Origin: Bifidobacterium breve
Lineage (GTDB): Bacteria; Actinomycetota; Thermoleophilia; Solirubrobacterales; Solirubrobacteraceae
Assembly (NCBI GenBank): GCA_945881845.1
Contig: CAMCVN010000013.1
Location: 1-54,904 of the forward strand
Length of the DNA stretch: 54,904 nucleotides
Direction of reading: 5' to 3'
Of this stretch, positions 35,956 to 43,835 are shown in pieces. The notes below the pieces were generated by a model. It ran no database searches. It had not been told where the DNA came from and saw nothing but the letters and a program-made list of their open reading frames with translations. The translations under genes and the position numbers were made by a program. Every line of letters starts with the position of its first letter. Position 1 is the stretch's first letter.

Positions 35956-36828
35956 GTGCCACCAATGATCTGGGAAGAGCGGCCGGATGGGCTTCGCGCC
36001 CCGGCAATGATCTGTGCCTTCGGCGGTTGGAACGACGCCGCCGAAGCGGCAACAGCTGCCGTCAGCTTTCTCGCATCCTCGCTCGACGCATACCGCTTCG
36101 CTCACATTGACCCTGAAGAGTTCTACGACTTCCAAGCTACGCGCCCGCAGATCAGTCTCGTCGATGGTGAAGCGCGCGAGATCAGCTGGCCGATGGTCGA
36201 AATCTGGGCCGCGAAGGTTCCGCGCGCACCGCGCGACCTGATCCTGCTAACCGGCCCTGAGCCGTCGATGCGTTGGAACACGCTCTGCGAGAGCGTCGTT
36301 GACTTGGCAGAGGCGATGAACGTGCAGATGGCGGTTTCGCTCGGCGCGCTGCTGGCCGACGTCCCGCACACGCGGCCGGTGCCGATGGTCGGAGTGACGA
36401 GCGACGAGGAGCTGGCTGAGCGCGTTGGACTCTCGCCAACGACTTATGAAGGGCCGACCGGCATCACCGGCGTGCTGCACAGCGCGTTCCAGGAGTCGGG
36501 GATTCCTTCGGCCAGCCTCTGGGCCAGCGTTCCCCACTACGTCGCCGCTGCTCCTAACCCGAAGGCTTCGCTGGCGCTAGTACGAAAGCTTGAGTCGCTG
36601 GTTGGAATCAGCTTCGACGCGACCGAGCTTGAGCGCGCAGCCTCCGACTATGAGCGCCGCGTCAGCAGCGCCGTCGCCGGCGATGACGATGTGCGCCAGT
36701 TCGTTGAGCGGCTCGAGCAGGCAAGCGACGCCGAGGCGCCTGAGGTTGAGGGTGAGGAAGTGCCGTCAGGTGACGTTCTCGCGCGTGAGTTTCAGCGCTT
36801 CCTCAACCAGCGCGGCGACGACGCTTAG
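35956..36828 (+). CDS. PAC2 family protein (proteasome assembly chaperone-like)
   Basis: The 290-residue protein fits the PAC2 family: AMICAFGGWNDAAEAATAAV at the start, the EFYDFQATRP block, LLTGPEPSMRW, GALLADVPHTRPVP and GPTGITGVLHSAF. PAC2 proteins occur in Actinobacteria with proteasomes and resemble eukaryotic assembly chaperones. Their bacterial function is unproven. The tail is acidic and coiled. The start could be the GTG used here or an ATG three codons later. Its stop overlaps that of the convergent helicase-nuclease gene (TTAG). Confidence 0.9.
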   Translation: MPPMIWEERPDGLRAPAMICAFGGWNDAAEAATAAVSFLASSLDAYRFAHIDPEEFYDFQATRPQISLVDGEAREISWPMVEIWAAKVPRAPRDLILLTGPEPSMRWNTLCESVVDLAEAMNVQMAVSLGALLADVPHTRPVPMVGVTSDEELAERVGLSPTTYEGPTGITGVLHSAFQESGIPSASLWASVPHYVAAAPNPKASLALVRKLESLVGISFDATELERAASDYERRVSSAVAGDDDVRQFVERLEQASDAEAPEVEGEEVPSGDVLAREFQRFLNQRGDDA

Positions 36829-39800
36829 ATCTCTGCCGCCGGGCAGGCAATCCTGAAGTCGCAGTAGCCGCAGGCCGTCACGCTCGGTGTCGGCTCAAAG
36901 CCTTGGCCGCCGATCGCGGCGGCAACCTCGTTGACGGTTTCGGCGATCCAGTCGCGGTCGATCTCGGCGGCGGGGACGGGAATCTTTTCGTCGTCAAGCA
37001 CGTAGTGGTAGCTCTGCAGCTCCGATTCCACCTGCCACGCCTCGCGCGCAGCAACGGCGTAGAGCGAGAGCTGAATGTCTTCTTGAAGTTCGGCCGCTGT
37101 GCGCGGCTTGCCGGTCTTGTAATCGATCAGCTCATAGCCACCGCCTGGCAGCAGGTCGACGCGGTCGACGCGGCCGCGCAGAGTGTGTTCGCCGAGCTTG
37201 AACTGGAATGACTTTTCAAACCAGACCGGGCGGCTCTCTTCTTTCGCTGTGCGCTGCTGATAGAGCCGCAGTGCGTGCTCGGCCTTGGCGTGGAGCTGGC
37301 GCTCCTGATCGCTGTCGCCGAAGCCGCCGCGACGCCAGCCCTCCTCAAGCAGCGCCAGTAGCTCATCAACTGTTCGGCCGTCGGACTGGTGGTAGCGCTC
37401 CAGCACTTGGTGGAAAAGAATCCCGAAACGCTGGTTCATCGTCGGTTCTTGAGGAATTCTGAAAACGCGCGCGAACTTGTAGCGCAGCGGGCAGGCGCGG
37501 TAGGTCTCAATGTCGGAGGCGCTCAGCACAAGCCCTTCGCCGCGCCGCGGCAGGAAAGCTTCGAGCGAAGGTTCCCCGCGCCTTGCCGTCGCTGCGCTGC
37601 GTGCGCGGGCGTCCTGCTCGGCGCTGAGGATCAACTCGTCGAGCGGGCTACTTTCGAGCGCTTCGCGCTGCGTCGCCGTCGCCGACTGCAGTAGCACGGC
37701 GTTGGCCTGCGCAAGAGCGCTTTCGACATCCTGGTCGGCCGGTCGGCCGATCACGGCCGCCAGCTTTGCCAGCTCGAGGTAGCGGACTACGCCGAGCGTC
37801 AGGTCGAGGTCGTTGTCGAGCCGCAGCTCGGCAAAGGTTCCGGCTACGCGCGGGAGGTCGCCGAGTAGCTCGTCGCGGAGCTCGTTGAAGGCGCCGTGTA
37901 GCGCTTCGTCGGGGCCGAACAGCTCTTCGCTGCGCTCTTGCCACTGCGCCCCGGCCGCCGCCAATGCCGCTTCGGCCAGCTGTGACGGCGGCTGCAGCTC
38001 GCCACGATCGCCATGCTCGCTGTAGCTCAGCGTTACCGACTCAGCGGCCCGCGTGATCGCGACGTAGCTGAGCTTCCGCTGCTCTTCATCGATGCTGCGT
38101 CGCCGCTCCATTCCGGCGACGAAGACGTGGTCGAAGCTAAGCCCGCGCGTCGAGCCAATCTCAACAACCGCAACCTTCCCGGCCGGAAGCTGTTCGGATC
38201 CCACGCTCTGATCGCTCTCGCGCAGCCCGGCGTCGGCAACGGCGACGACGTACTCGGCGAACTCGCGGCCGCTCGATTGAGGCGAGCGCTCAGCGAAGCG
38301 GCCGGCTAGGGCTTCAAAGCGCGCGAGGCAGCGCAGCCCGTCAACAACGTCGGCTTGGGCGGCGAAGAGCTGTTGGCGGCGCAGGCCAAGGCGGTCGATC
38401 AGGCGGTGGACGAAACGGTCGGGCCGCAGTTCGTCGAGTGCGGCAGCGGCTTGGCGCTGAAGCTTGAGGAAGGCGACGATTCGCTCGCGCGCCTCGGGCG
38501 GAATCTGAGGCGATTCGGTCGCCGCGTTAAGCGCGCTAACCATGTCGAGTTTGCGTCTGCGCGCGATCTGCACGCAGCGGGCGAGGTCGACGGCGCGCAG
38601 TTCGATCGGTGCTCGCGCCAGCGCGCGAACCGTTGCGCTGGCGTCGCTTGGGCTTGTTAGGAGCCGCAGCCACGCGAGCACGTCCTTGACTTCGCCGCGG
38701 CTGAAGAGCTGGTCGCTGGCACCGAGCTGGCAGGGGACGGCACGTTCGTCGAGGGCGGCGCCGATCGCGCGGCCATCGCTGCGCATCGAGTCAACCAGCA
38801 CGGCGATCGATTCGGCCTTACTACCGGCTTGGATCAGGTGCTCGATCTCGTTGGCGATTCCCTGAGCCTGCGCTCGCTCGCTGGCGCAGCGCCAGCCGCG
38901 CACGTTGCCGCCCGGGGCGCCGGTCAGCGGCGGGCTCAGTCGCTGCTCGAGCACCGCTTGGCCAGCTAGGACGATCTGTTCGCGGCAGCGCAGCGATCGC
39001 GTTAGTTCGATCCGCTCGCCCTCGCTCTGAGCTGAGATCGCGGCGAGGTTCGCTTCGCCGCCGGTGATCTCGCTGGCCAGCGCACAGTCGGGGTCGGTCA
39101 CTGCCGTCACGCCATCGAGCTGGGCGGCGGCCGCCAGAATCAGCGTCAATCCCGCGAGCGAGAGGCTCTCGGCATCGTCGATCAGAAGTTGGCTGTAGCG
39201 GGCGCGGAAGCGTTCCTGGACGTCCGGGCGCTTCAGCAGGCTGAGGGCGCCGAAGATCAGGTCGCCTTCGTCTAATGCCCCCTCGCCAGCGAGCATCGCC
39301 TCATGGCTGGCGTAGAGGGCAGCGAACTCTCGCCCCAGAGCGGCGCCGGAGTCTTCGGCTTTTTCCGCCCGCTGCGCGCACTCCTCGGCGCTGATCAGCA
39401 TCGCCTTCTGCGCATCAATCTGGACGATCAACGAGGCCAGCAGCTTGACCGGCCGGCCAGCGAAGTCGTGTTCGCGCAGCTCAAGTTCGTCGACCCTTTC
39501 AATCAGCATCGCTAGGCGGTCGGCGCCGCTGAGCGTTGCGACGAAGGGATCAAGGCCACTCTGTGGCATCTCGTCGCTCAAGAGCCGCGCCGCGAAGTCG
39601 CTGACGTTGGAGATCGGAAGCTCCGAGAAGCCACGCTCGAGCCGCTGCTCGACGAGGCCGCGTAGGCGGTCGGCCGCCGCCGCCGAGGCGCTGATCGCAA
39701 CGATCGCCTCCGGTTCAAGCCCGCGCTCGGCGACGAGGAAACCGAAGCGCGCCGCAAGCGCCGTCGTCTTGCCGCTGCCAGCGCCGCCCGCCACAACCAG

Positions 39801-39866
39801 AGCCTTGCCTGCGAACTGAGCGATCCGCTGCTGCTCGTCGGTCAGCTGAAGGGGGCTTTCGGGCAC
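36825..39866 (-). CDS. UvrD-like helicase fused to a RecB/AddB-type Fe-S nuclease (AdnA-like)
   Basis: The 1013-residue protein combines an SF1A helicase with a C-terminal PD-(D/E)XK nuclease. Walker A is GGAGSGKTT (27-35). Motif II is degenerate (IDDAES, 229-234, instead of DExQD), and the late motifs RGLSFDHVFVAGM and VAITRAAES are present. The nuclease has GILFH (H819), GRVDRVD (D901) and IDYKTG (D915, K917). Four cysteines, C792, C999, C1002 and C1008, match the Fe-S staple of AddB/AdnA nucleases. It should process DNA double-strand ends. AdnA normally works with AdnB; no partner gene is adjacent here. It is divergent from the IMPase gene with a 20-bp gap. Confidence 0.88.
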   Translation of the reverse strand: MPESPLQLTDEQQRIAQFAGKALVVAGGAGSGKTTALAARFGFLVAERGLEPEAIVAISASAAAADRLRGLVEQRLERGFSELPISNVSDFAARLLSDEMPQSGLDPFVATLSGADRLAMLIERVDELELREHDFAGRPVKLLASLIVQIDAQKAMLISAEECAQRAEKAEDSGAALGREFAALYASHEAMLAGEGALDEGDLIFGALSLLKRPDVQERFRARYSQLLIDDAESLSLAGLTLILAAAAQLDGVTAVTDPDCALASEITGGEANLAAISAQSEGERIELTRSLRCREQIVLAGQAVLEQRLSPPLTGAPGGNVRGWRCASERAQAQGIANEIEHLIQAGSKAESIAVLVDSMRSDGRAIGAALDERAVPCQLGASDQLFSRGEVKDVLAWLRLLTSPSDASATVRALARAPIELRAVDLARCVQIARRRKLDMVSALNAATESPQIPPEARERIVAFLKLQRQAAAALDELRPDRFVHRLIDRLGLRRQQLFAAQADVVDGLRCLARFEALAGRFAERSPQSSGREFAEYVVAVADAGLRESDQSVGSEQLPAGKVAVVEIGSTRGLSFDHVFVAGMERRRSIDEEQRKLSYVAITRAAESVTLSYSEHGDRGELQPPSQLAEAALAAAGAQWQERSEELFGPDEALHGAFNELRDELLGDLPRVAGTFAELRLDNDLDLTLGVVRYLELAKLAAVIGRPADQDVESALAQANAVLLQSATATQREALESSPLDELILSAEQDARARSAATARRGEPSLEAFLPRRGEGLVLSASDIETYRACPLRYKFARVFRIPQEPTMNQRFGILFHQVLERYHQSDGRTVDELLALLEEGWRRGGFGDSDQERQLHAKAEHALRLYQQRTAKEESRPVWFEKSFQFKLGEHTLRGRVDRVDLLPGGGYELIDYKTGKPRTAAELQEDIQLSLYAVAAREAWQVESELQSYHYVLDDEKIPVPAAEIDRDWIAETVNEVAAAIGGQGFEPTPSVTACGYCDFRIACPAAEI

Positions 39867-39886
39867 GCCCTTAGGATAAGTGCAAG

Positions 39887-40738
39887 ATGACTCCTTCGTC
39901 AGCGATTCTCAGCTTTGACTGGCTCGAACTTTCCGCTCGCTGCGCGGCCTCTCTTGGCGAACTGCTGGCGGCGACGTCGCGGCGTGACGATCGCGTGATC
40001 GAGACCGGCACGATTGGCGCTGGCGGCGACCACACGCTTGTGATCGACCAGCAGGCCGAGGAGATCGTCTTCAGCGAGCTGCAGAAACTCTTTGACGCGG
40101 GCGCGCGCTTCACGGCCTTGTCAGAGGAACGCGGCACGGTTGATTTCGGCAGCGACGAGGCCTTCGTTGTGATCGACCCGATCGACGGCTCGCTGAACGC
40201 CAAACGGGGACTGCCGGCTTATTCGATCTCGATCGCCGTAGCCGACGGGCCGACGATGGCCGACGTCGGCTTCGGCTTCGTTCATGACTTCGGAAGCGAT
40301 GAGCAGTGGCACGCGATCCGCGGCGCTGGCTCTTGGCTGAACGGTCGACCGTTGGCGCCGGTCGCGCCGGAGCGCCGCAGCGCCGACGGCAGGCTCGAGG
40401 TTGTGCTGGTCGAGGGCGCTTCGCCGTTCAACCTCGCGGCCTCGACGCCGGCGCTGATCGCTGGCGCGCACCGCGTCCGCGCTTTCGGCTCGATGGCGAT
40501 CTCCTGCTGCCAGGTCGCGGCCGGGAGAGCAGATGCAATGGTCTCGCTCTGGAGCTGCCGCCCGGTTGACATCGCCGCCAGTCAGCTCGTTGTGCGCGAG
40601 GTCGGGGGCGAGGTTGCGTTCCCGGCCGCGGAGTCGCCGCTGGCGCTGCCTTTGGCCGGTTCCGATGGCGTCTCCGCCGTGGTTGCTGCTCCGACGGCCG
40701 CTGCCTTGGCAGATGCACTCTCCTTTCCTGCGCTGTAA
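39887..40738 (+). CDS. Inositol monophosphatase family protein
   Basis: The 283-residue protein carries the IMPase metal-site set: a SEERG glutamate pair (80-81), DPIDGS (97-102) and a late aspartate in RPVDIAAS (D228). The inhibitory-site GSMAISCC block resembles the family's G(S/A)AA motif. Substrates in the superfamily include inositol phosphates, fructose-1,6-bisphosphate, histidinol phosphate and PAP; the sequence does not decide. Actinobacteria use inositol phosphatases for phosphatidylinositol and mycothiol-type pathways. It is divergent from the helicase-nuclease and ends just before the SOS-box intergenic region. Confidence 0.88.
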   Translation: MTPSSAILSFDWLELSARCAASLGELLAATSRRDDRVIETGTIGAGGDHTLVIDQQAEEIVFSELQKLFDAGARFTALSEERGTVDFGSDEAFVVIDPIDGSLNAKRGLPAYSISIAVADGPTMADVGFGFVHDFGSDEQWHAIRGAGSWLNGRPLAPVAPERRSADGRLEVVLVEGASPFNLAASTPALIAGAHRVRAFGSMAISCCQVAAGRADAMVSLWSCRPVDIAASQLVVREVGGEVAFPAAESPLALPLAGSDGVSAVVAAPTAAALADALSFPAL

Positions 40739-40773
40739 CGGCGGCCTCTGAGCGGCGTATTTGTAGCGACTAA

Positions 40774-40787
40774 CGAACACCTGTTCG
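40774..40787. promoter_or_regulatory. LexA/SOS-box-like palindrome
   Basis: CGAACACCTGTTCG is a perfect inverted repeat, CGAAC-N4-GTTCG, flanked by a further A/T pair. It fits the mycobacterial and Gram-positive LexA consensus. It lies 60 bp upstream of the basic coiled-coil gene in the only non-coding gap there, near a possible -10 (TACTCT). Binding is untested, and a chance occurrence in 55 kb is a few percent. Confidence 0.6.
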
Positions 40788-40847
40788 TAGAGCTGCTACT
40801 CTATCCGTAAGCTCATTAGTTCTAAGTAACCGAAAGGAAGTAATCAA

Positions 40848-41351
40848 ATGGCAACTGCAACTACTAAGAAGGCAACACCGAAGCCCCGCGCAAAGGCCAA
40901 GCCGGCCGCAGCGAAGACTCGTGGCGGCGCAGGCGCAAAGCCAAAGGCAACTGCCAAGGCATCCCACTCACGCGTAGAGCGTGCCGCTGACCTTCAGGTC
41001 GGTGCCGTCCTCGTCGCCCGTGACACGGTCGTTGACGCTCTCGAAGAGCTGCGCACCAAGGTCGGCAGCCGTCAGAGCGCTGAAAAGCAGCTCAAGAAGG
41101 TCGAGCATCGCGGTAGCGTTGCGCGCACCAAGGCTGAGCGCGAGGTCCGTCAGGCCAGCGCCCGCATCGAGCGTGAGATCAAGCGCAACCGCACGCGCAT
41201 CGAGCGTGAGGTTCGTAACCTGCGCAAGGACGCTGACAAGCAGCTGCGCAGCGTGCGCGGCGATGTGAGCCGTCAGGCCGACGTCGTCAGCAGCCGCGTT
41301 CAGGACGCAGCCCGTCCGATCGTTGACCAGGTTTCAAAGGTCACCGCTTAG
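40848..41351 (+). CDS. Basic histone-H1-like, coiled-coil protein
   Basis: The 167-residue protein has a Lys/Ala/Pro-rich N-terminal tail (about residues 1-45, with TKKATPKPRAKAK and AKPAAAK runs) resembling histone H1, HupB or HBHA tails. A long charged helix from about residue 75 contains an 11-residue near-repeat (RIEREIKRNRT, RIEREVRNLRK). No cysteine, membrane helix or enzyme motif is present. The features suggest nucleoid or polyanion binding, but I cannot name a family. A strong ribosome binding site (AAAGGAAG) precedes the ATG. A LexA-like box lies upstream and a strong terminator downstream, so it is a single-gene transcription unit. Confidence 0.85.
   Translation: MATATTKKATPKPRAKAKPAAAKTRGGAGAKPKATAKASHSRVERAADLQVGAVLVARDTVVDALEELRTKVGSRQSAEKQLKKVEHRGSVARTKAEREVRQASARIEREIKRNRTRIEREVRNLRKDADKQLRSVRGDVSRQADVVSSRVQDAARPIVDQVSKVTA
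41163..41210 (+). repeat. 15-bp exact repeat at 33-bp spacing inside the histone-like gene
   Basis: CGCATCGAGCGTGAG occurs at 41163-41177 and 41196-41210, encoding RIERE twice. The 33-bp spacing gives an 11-residue (hendecad) helical repeat, expected for a right-handed or straight coiled coil. Internal duplication is the likely origin. Confidence 0.85.
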
Positions 41352-41381
41352 AGCCTGAGGCTCCAAGATTCAGAGCAGTAC

Positions 41382-41409
41382 CGACGGCCCGCCTCTGTGC
41401 GGGCCGTCG
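41382..41409 (+). terminator. Strong hairpin terminator after the histone-like gene
   Basis: CGACGGCCCGC pairs perfectly over 11 bp with GCGGGCCGTCG across a 6-nt loop, followed by ctgttt. It lies 30 bp after the stop of the histone-like gene. A small GAGCC-tga-GGCTC hairpin overlaps that stop. Confidence 0.8.
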
Positions 41410-41461
41410 CTGTTTCACGGCTCGTTCTGATCGGCCTGCCACTCTTTGTAACAATGGGGCA

Positions 41462-42610
41462 ATGCCCACAGACGAGCAGATCCTCAAGGCGCTCGAGGTC
41501 GTAATCGACCCCGAGCTGCGCAAGTCAATCGTTGAACTCGGGATGGTCCGCTCGATCGAGCTGGCCGACGACGGCAAAGTAGCCGTAATCGTCTCGCTGA
41601 CGACCGCTGGTTGCCCGATTCGTAATCACTTCGAAACAGCGGTCGCAGAGGCCGTCGGTGTGCTCGACGGCGTTACCGGCGTCAGCGTCAGCTTCGACGT
41701 GCTCAGTGACACAGAGAAGGGCGAGCTGCAGCGCAAGCTCGGCCGCGGCTCGCTGCCCGAGGGCGCGCTAGCCCAGGTCAGCAACGTTGTCTGCATCGGC
41801 TCGGGCAAGGGCGGCGTTGGCAAGTCGACGATCACCGCCAACATCGCCGCCGCACTCGCGGCAGAAGGCAAGCGCGTCGGAGTCCTTGACGCCGACGTTT
41901 GGGGCTACTCAATCCCACGCATGTTCGGTGTGACCGGTCGCCCGCCCGTTTCGCCGGAGCGCAAGATCGTGCCGCTTGAGGCTGGCGGCGTGAAGATCAT
42001 GTCGATCGGCTTCTTCGTCGAAGAGGACGCTGCCGTCGTCTGGCGCGGGCCGATGCTGCACAAGGCCCTCACGCAGTTCCTTGAGGACGTCGAATGGGGC
42101 GAGCTCGACTTCCTGCTCGTCGACCTGCCGCCCGGCACCGGTGACGTTTCGATGACGCTCGCGCAGCTGCTGCCGCAGGCTCAGTTCGTGATTGTCACGA
42201 CGCCGCAGCAGACCGCGCAGAAGGTCGCGCGCCGCTCAGCCGACATGGCAAACAAGGTCAACCTCGAAGTGGCAGGCGTGATTGAGAACATGGCCGGCTT
42301 CGTTACTCCGGACGGCGAGCGCTACCAAATCTTCGGTGAGGGTGGCGGCCAAGAGTTGGCCGATGAGATTCAGGTGCCGCTGATCGCCAAGGTGCCGCTG
42401 ACGATGCCGCTGCGCGAGGGTGCCGACGCCGGCGTCCCGCTCGTAGTCAGCGATCCCGACGACCCCGCCGCTCAGGCAATCCGCCAAGCAGCGCGCGGAC
42501 TTATCGCGATCTTCCCTACTGAGCTGCCGATGCTTCAGGCTGATCTGACAGCCGACTCAGCGAGCGCCGATGGCCCCGAGCCGGTCGGTATGACGCTGCC
42601 GATGGCTTAA
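41462..42610 (+). CDS. mrp: Mrp/NBP35-family Fe-S carrier ATPase
   Basis: The 382-residue protein has an N-terminal MIP18/DUF59 domain (about 1-90, with TTAGCPIRNH) and a ParA-like P-loop ATPase. The ATPase has the deviant Walker A GSGKGGVGKST (113-123), LDADVWGYSIPRMFG, LLVDLPPGTGDVSMTL and the VIENMAGF loop. The usual CxxC after that loop is absent, as in many actinobacterial Mrp proteins, so cluster binding would be different. The family delivers Fe-S clusters. Its stop overlaps that of a convergent ferredoxin gene (TTAA). Confidence 0.93.
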   Translation: MPTDEQILKALEVVIDPELRKSIVELGMVRSIELADDGKVAVIVSLTTAGCPIRNHFETAVAEAVGVLDGVTGVSVSFDVLSDTEKGELQRKLGRGSLPEGALAQVSNVVCIGSGKGGVGKSTITANIAAALAAEGKRVGVLDADVWGYSIPRMFGVTGRPPVSPERKIVPLEAGGVKIMSIGFFVEEDAAVVWRGPMLHKALTQFLEDVEWGELDFLLVDLPPGTGDVSMTLAQLLPQAQFVIVTTPQQTAQKVARRSADMANKVNLEVAGVIENMAGFVTPDGERYQIFGEGGGQELADEIQVPLIAKVPLTMPLREGADAGVPLVVSDPDDPAAQAIRQAARGLIAIFPTELPMLQADLTADSASADGPEPVGMTLPMA

Positions 42611-42873
42611 GCGCCCTTGGCGTAGTACTCAGCGTTGATAGTCGCGTAGTTCAGCCACTCTTCCGGTAGCTGATCCTCGGCGAAGCAGGCGTCGACCGGG
42701 CAGGCCTCAACGCAGGCGTCGCAGTCAATGCACTCTTCCGGATCGATGAAGAGCATCTTGACCTTGTCGTAGTCGGGCTCATCTGGCGTTGGGTGGATGC
42801 AGTCGACTGGGCAGACCTCAACGCAGGAGTTGTCCTTCGTGTCGATGCATGGTTCCGCAATTACGTAAGCCAT
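42607..42873 (-). CDS. fdxA: 7Fe ferredoxin (FdxA type)
   Basis: The 88-residue protein has the FdxA cysteine pattern: C9-x7-C17-x3-C21-P with C25, then C48-x2-C51-x2-C54-x3-C58-P. It starts with the AYVIAEPCIDTKDNSC block. This predicts one [3Fe-4S] and one [4Fe-4S] cluster. An insertion between the two cluster motifs (HPTPDEPDYDKVK) and a C-terminal helix complete the known long form. It should carry electrons in the cytosol, for example to cytochromes P450 or 2-oxoacid enzymes. The gene is divergent from the SDR gene with an 89-bp gap. Confidence 0.95.
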   Translation of the reverse strand: MAYVIAEPCIDTKDNSCVEVCPVDCIHPTPDEPDYDKVKMLFIDPEECIDCDACVEACPVDACFAEDQLPEEWLNYATINAEYYAKGA

Positions 42874-42962
42874 CTTCGGTGATCCGATCCTTTGCTGGTT
42901 GAGGTATCTGAGAGCGCGAACTGTAGCGACCGCTTAGGAATCGGCGCGATACGCTGGAGGCC

Positions 42963-43835
42963 ATGTTGCTCGTTACCGGCGCGACCGGGCTAATCGGATC
43001 TGAGTTGCTGCCACGGCTGACGGCGGGAAGCGAGCCGGTTCGCTGCCTCGTGCGCGATCCGCGCCGGCTCGGCGCCGAGCGTGTTCGCGTGCAGATTGTG
43101 CTTGGCGACTTGGCCGATCACCGCTCGCTGGCCAACGCCACGCGCGGCGTAAGTCACGTTATTCACCTTGCCGCGGCGGGCCATGATCAGGACGCGGGAA
43201 CGATCGAGGAGCTTGGCTCGATCGCGACTTGGCGACTGATCGAAGCGGCCGAGGCGGCCGGGGTCGAGCGCTTCACTTTCTTCTCTGCGCTTGGCGCGGT
43301 CCGTGGCGCGCCGACGCGGCTGCTGCGCGACAAGGCGATCGCCGAGGACGCCGTTGCCTCGGCGAGGATCGCGACGACGACCTTCGCACTCTCGCTGGTA
43401 CACGCCGCGCCGGACCCGCTCTTCACGGCGATCGACGCCTGCTCGCGGGCGGGAATCATCCCCGTCCCCGGCTCCGGTCGCTACCAGCCAATCTGGGTCT
43501 CGGACATCGCCGACGCCTTCATAGCTCAAGGCGCGCTGACGCCAGTTACCGGCCACCAGCGCGTTGAGCTGGCAGGCCCGCAGGTGCTTGATCTGCGCAC
43601 GATCAGCCGCCTGATCGGCAGCTCGCTCGGTCGCCGTCGTCCGGCCGTTCCGACTACGGCGGGCTTCGCGAAGAGAATGCTGAGAATCGCCGCCTCGGGC
43701 GCGGTCGAGCTGCCGATGGCGTGGGACGAGCAGGCGCTGCTTGGCGCCGAGATGATCGCCGCGGGCGGCAGCGCCGATGCGCTGGCGCTCGGCATCTCAC
43801 CGCGCCGTTTCAGCGATGTGCTTGGGCTCGACTAG
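42963..43835 (+). CDS. NAD(P)-binding atypical SDR (NmrA/NDUFA9-like)
   Basis: The 290-residue protein starts with the dinucleotide-binding GATGLIGSELL motif (5-15), then VRDPRRLG and an HLAAAGHDQ loop. A FTFFSALGAVRGAP segment replaces the classical YxxxK site. That pattern matches atypical SDRs of the NmrA/NDUFA9 type, which often bind NAD(P) without catalysis or act as sugar or quinone reductases. The C-terminal half contains WVSDIADAF, the usual substrate-domain landmark. Its specific role is unknown. The stop is shared with the convergent amidase gene (CTAG). Confidence 0.9.
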   Translation: MLLVTGATGLIGSELLPRLTAGSEPVRCLVRDPRRLGAERVRVQIVLGDLADHRSLANATRGVSHVIHLAAAGHDQDAGTIEELGSIATWRLIEAAEAAGVERFTFFSALGAVRGAPTRLLRDKAIAEDAVASARIATTTFALSLVHAAPDPLFTAIDACSRAGIIPVPGSGRYQPIWVSDIADAFIAQGALTPVTGHQRVELAGPQVLDLRTISRLIGSSLGRRRPAVPTTAGFAKRMLRIAASGAVELPMAWDEQALLGAEMIAAGGSADALALGISPRRFSDVLGLD

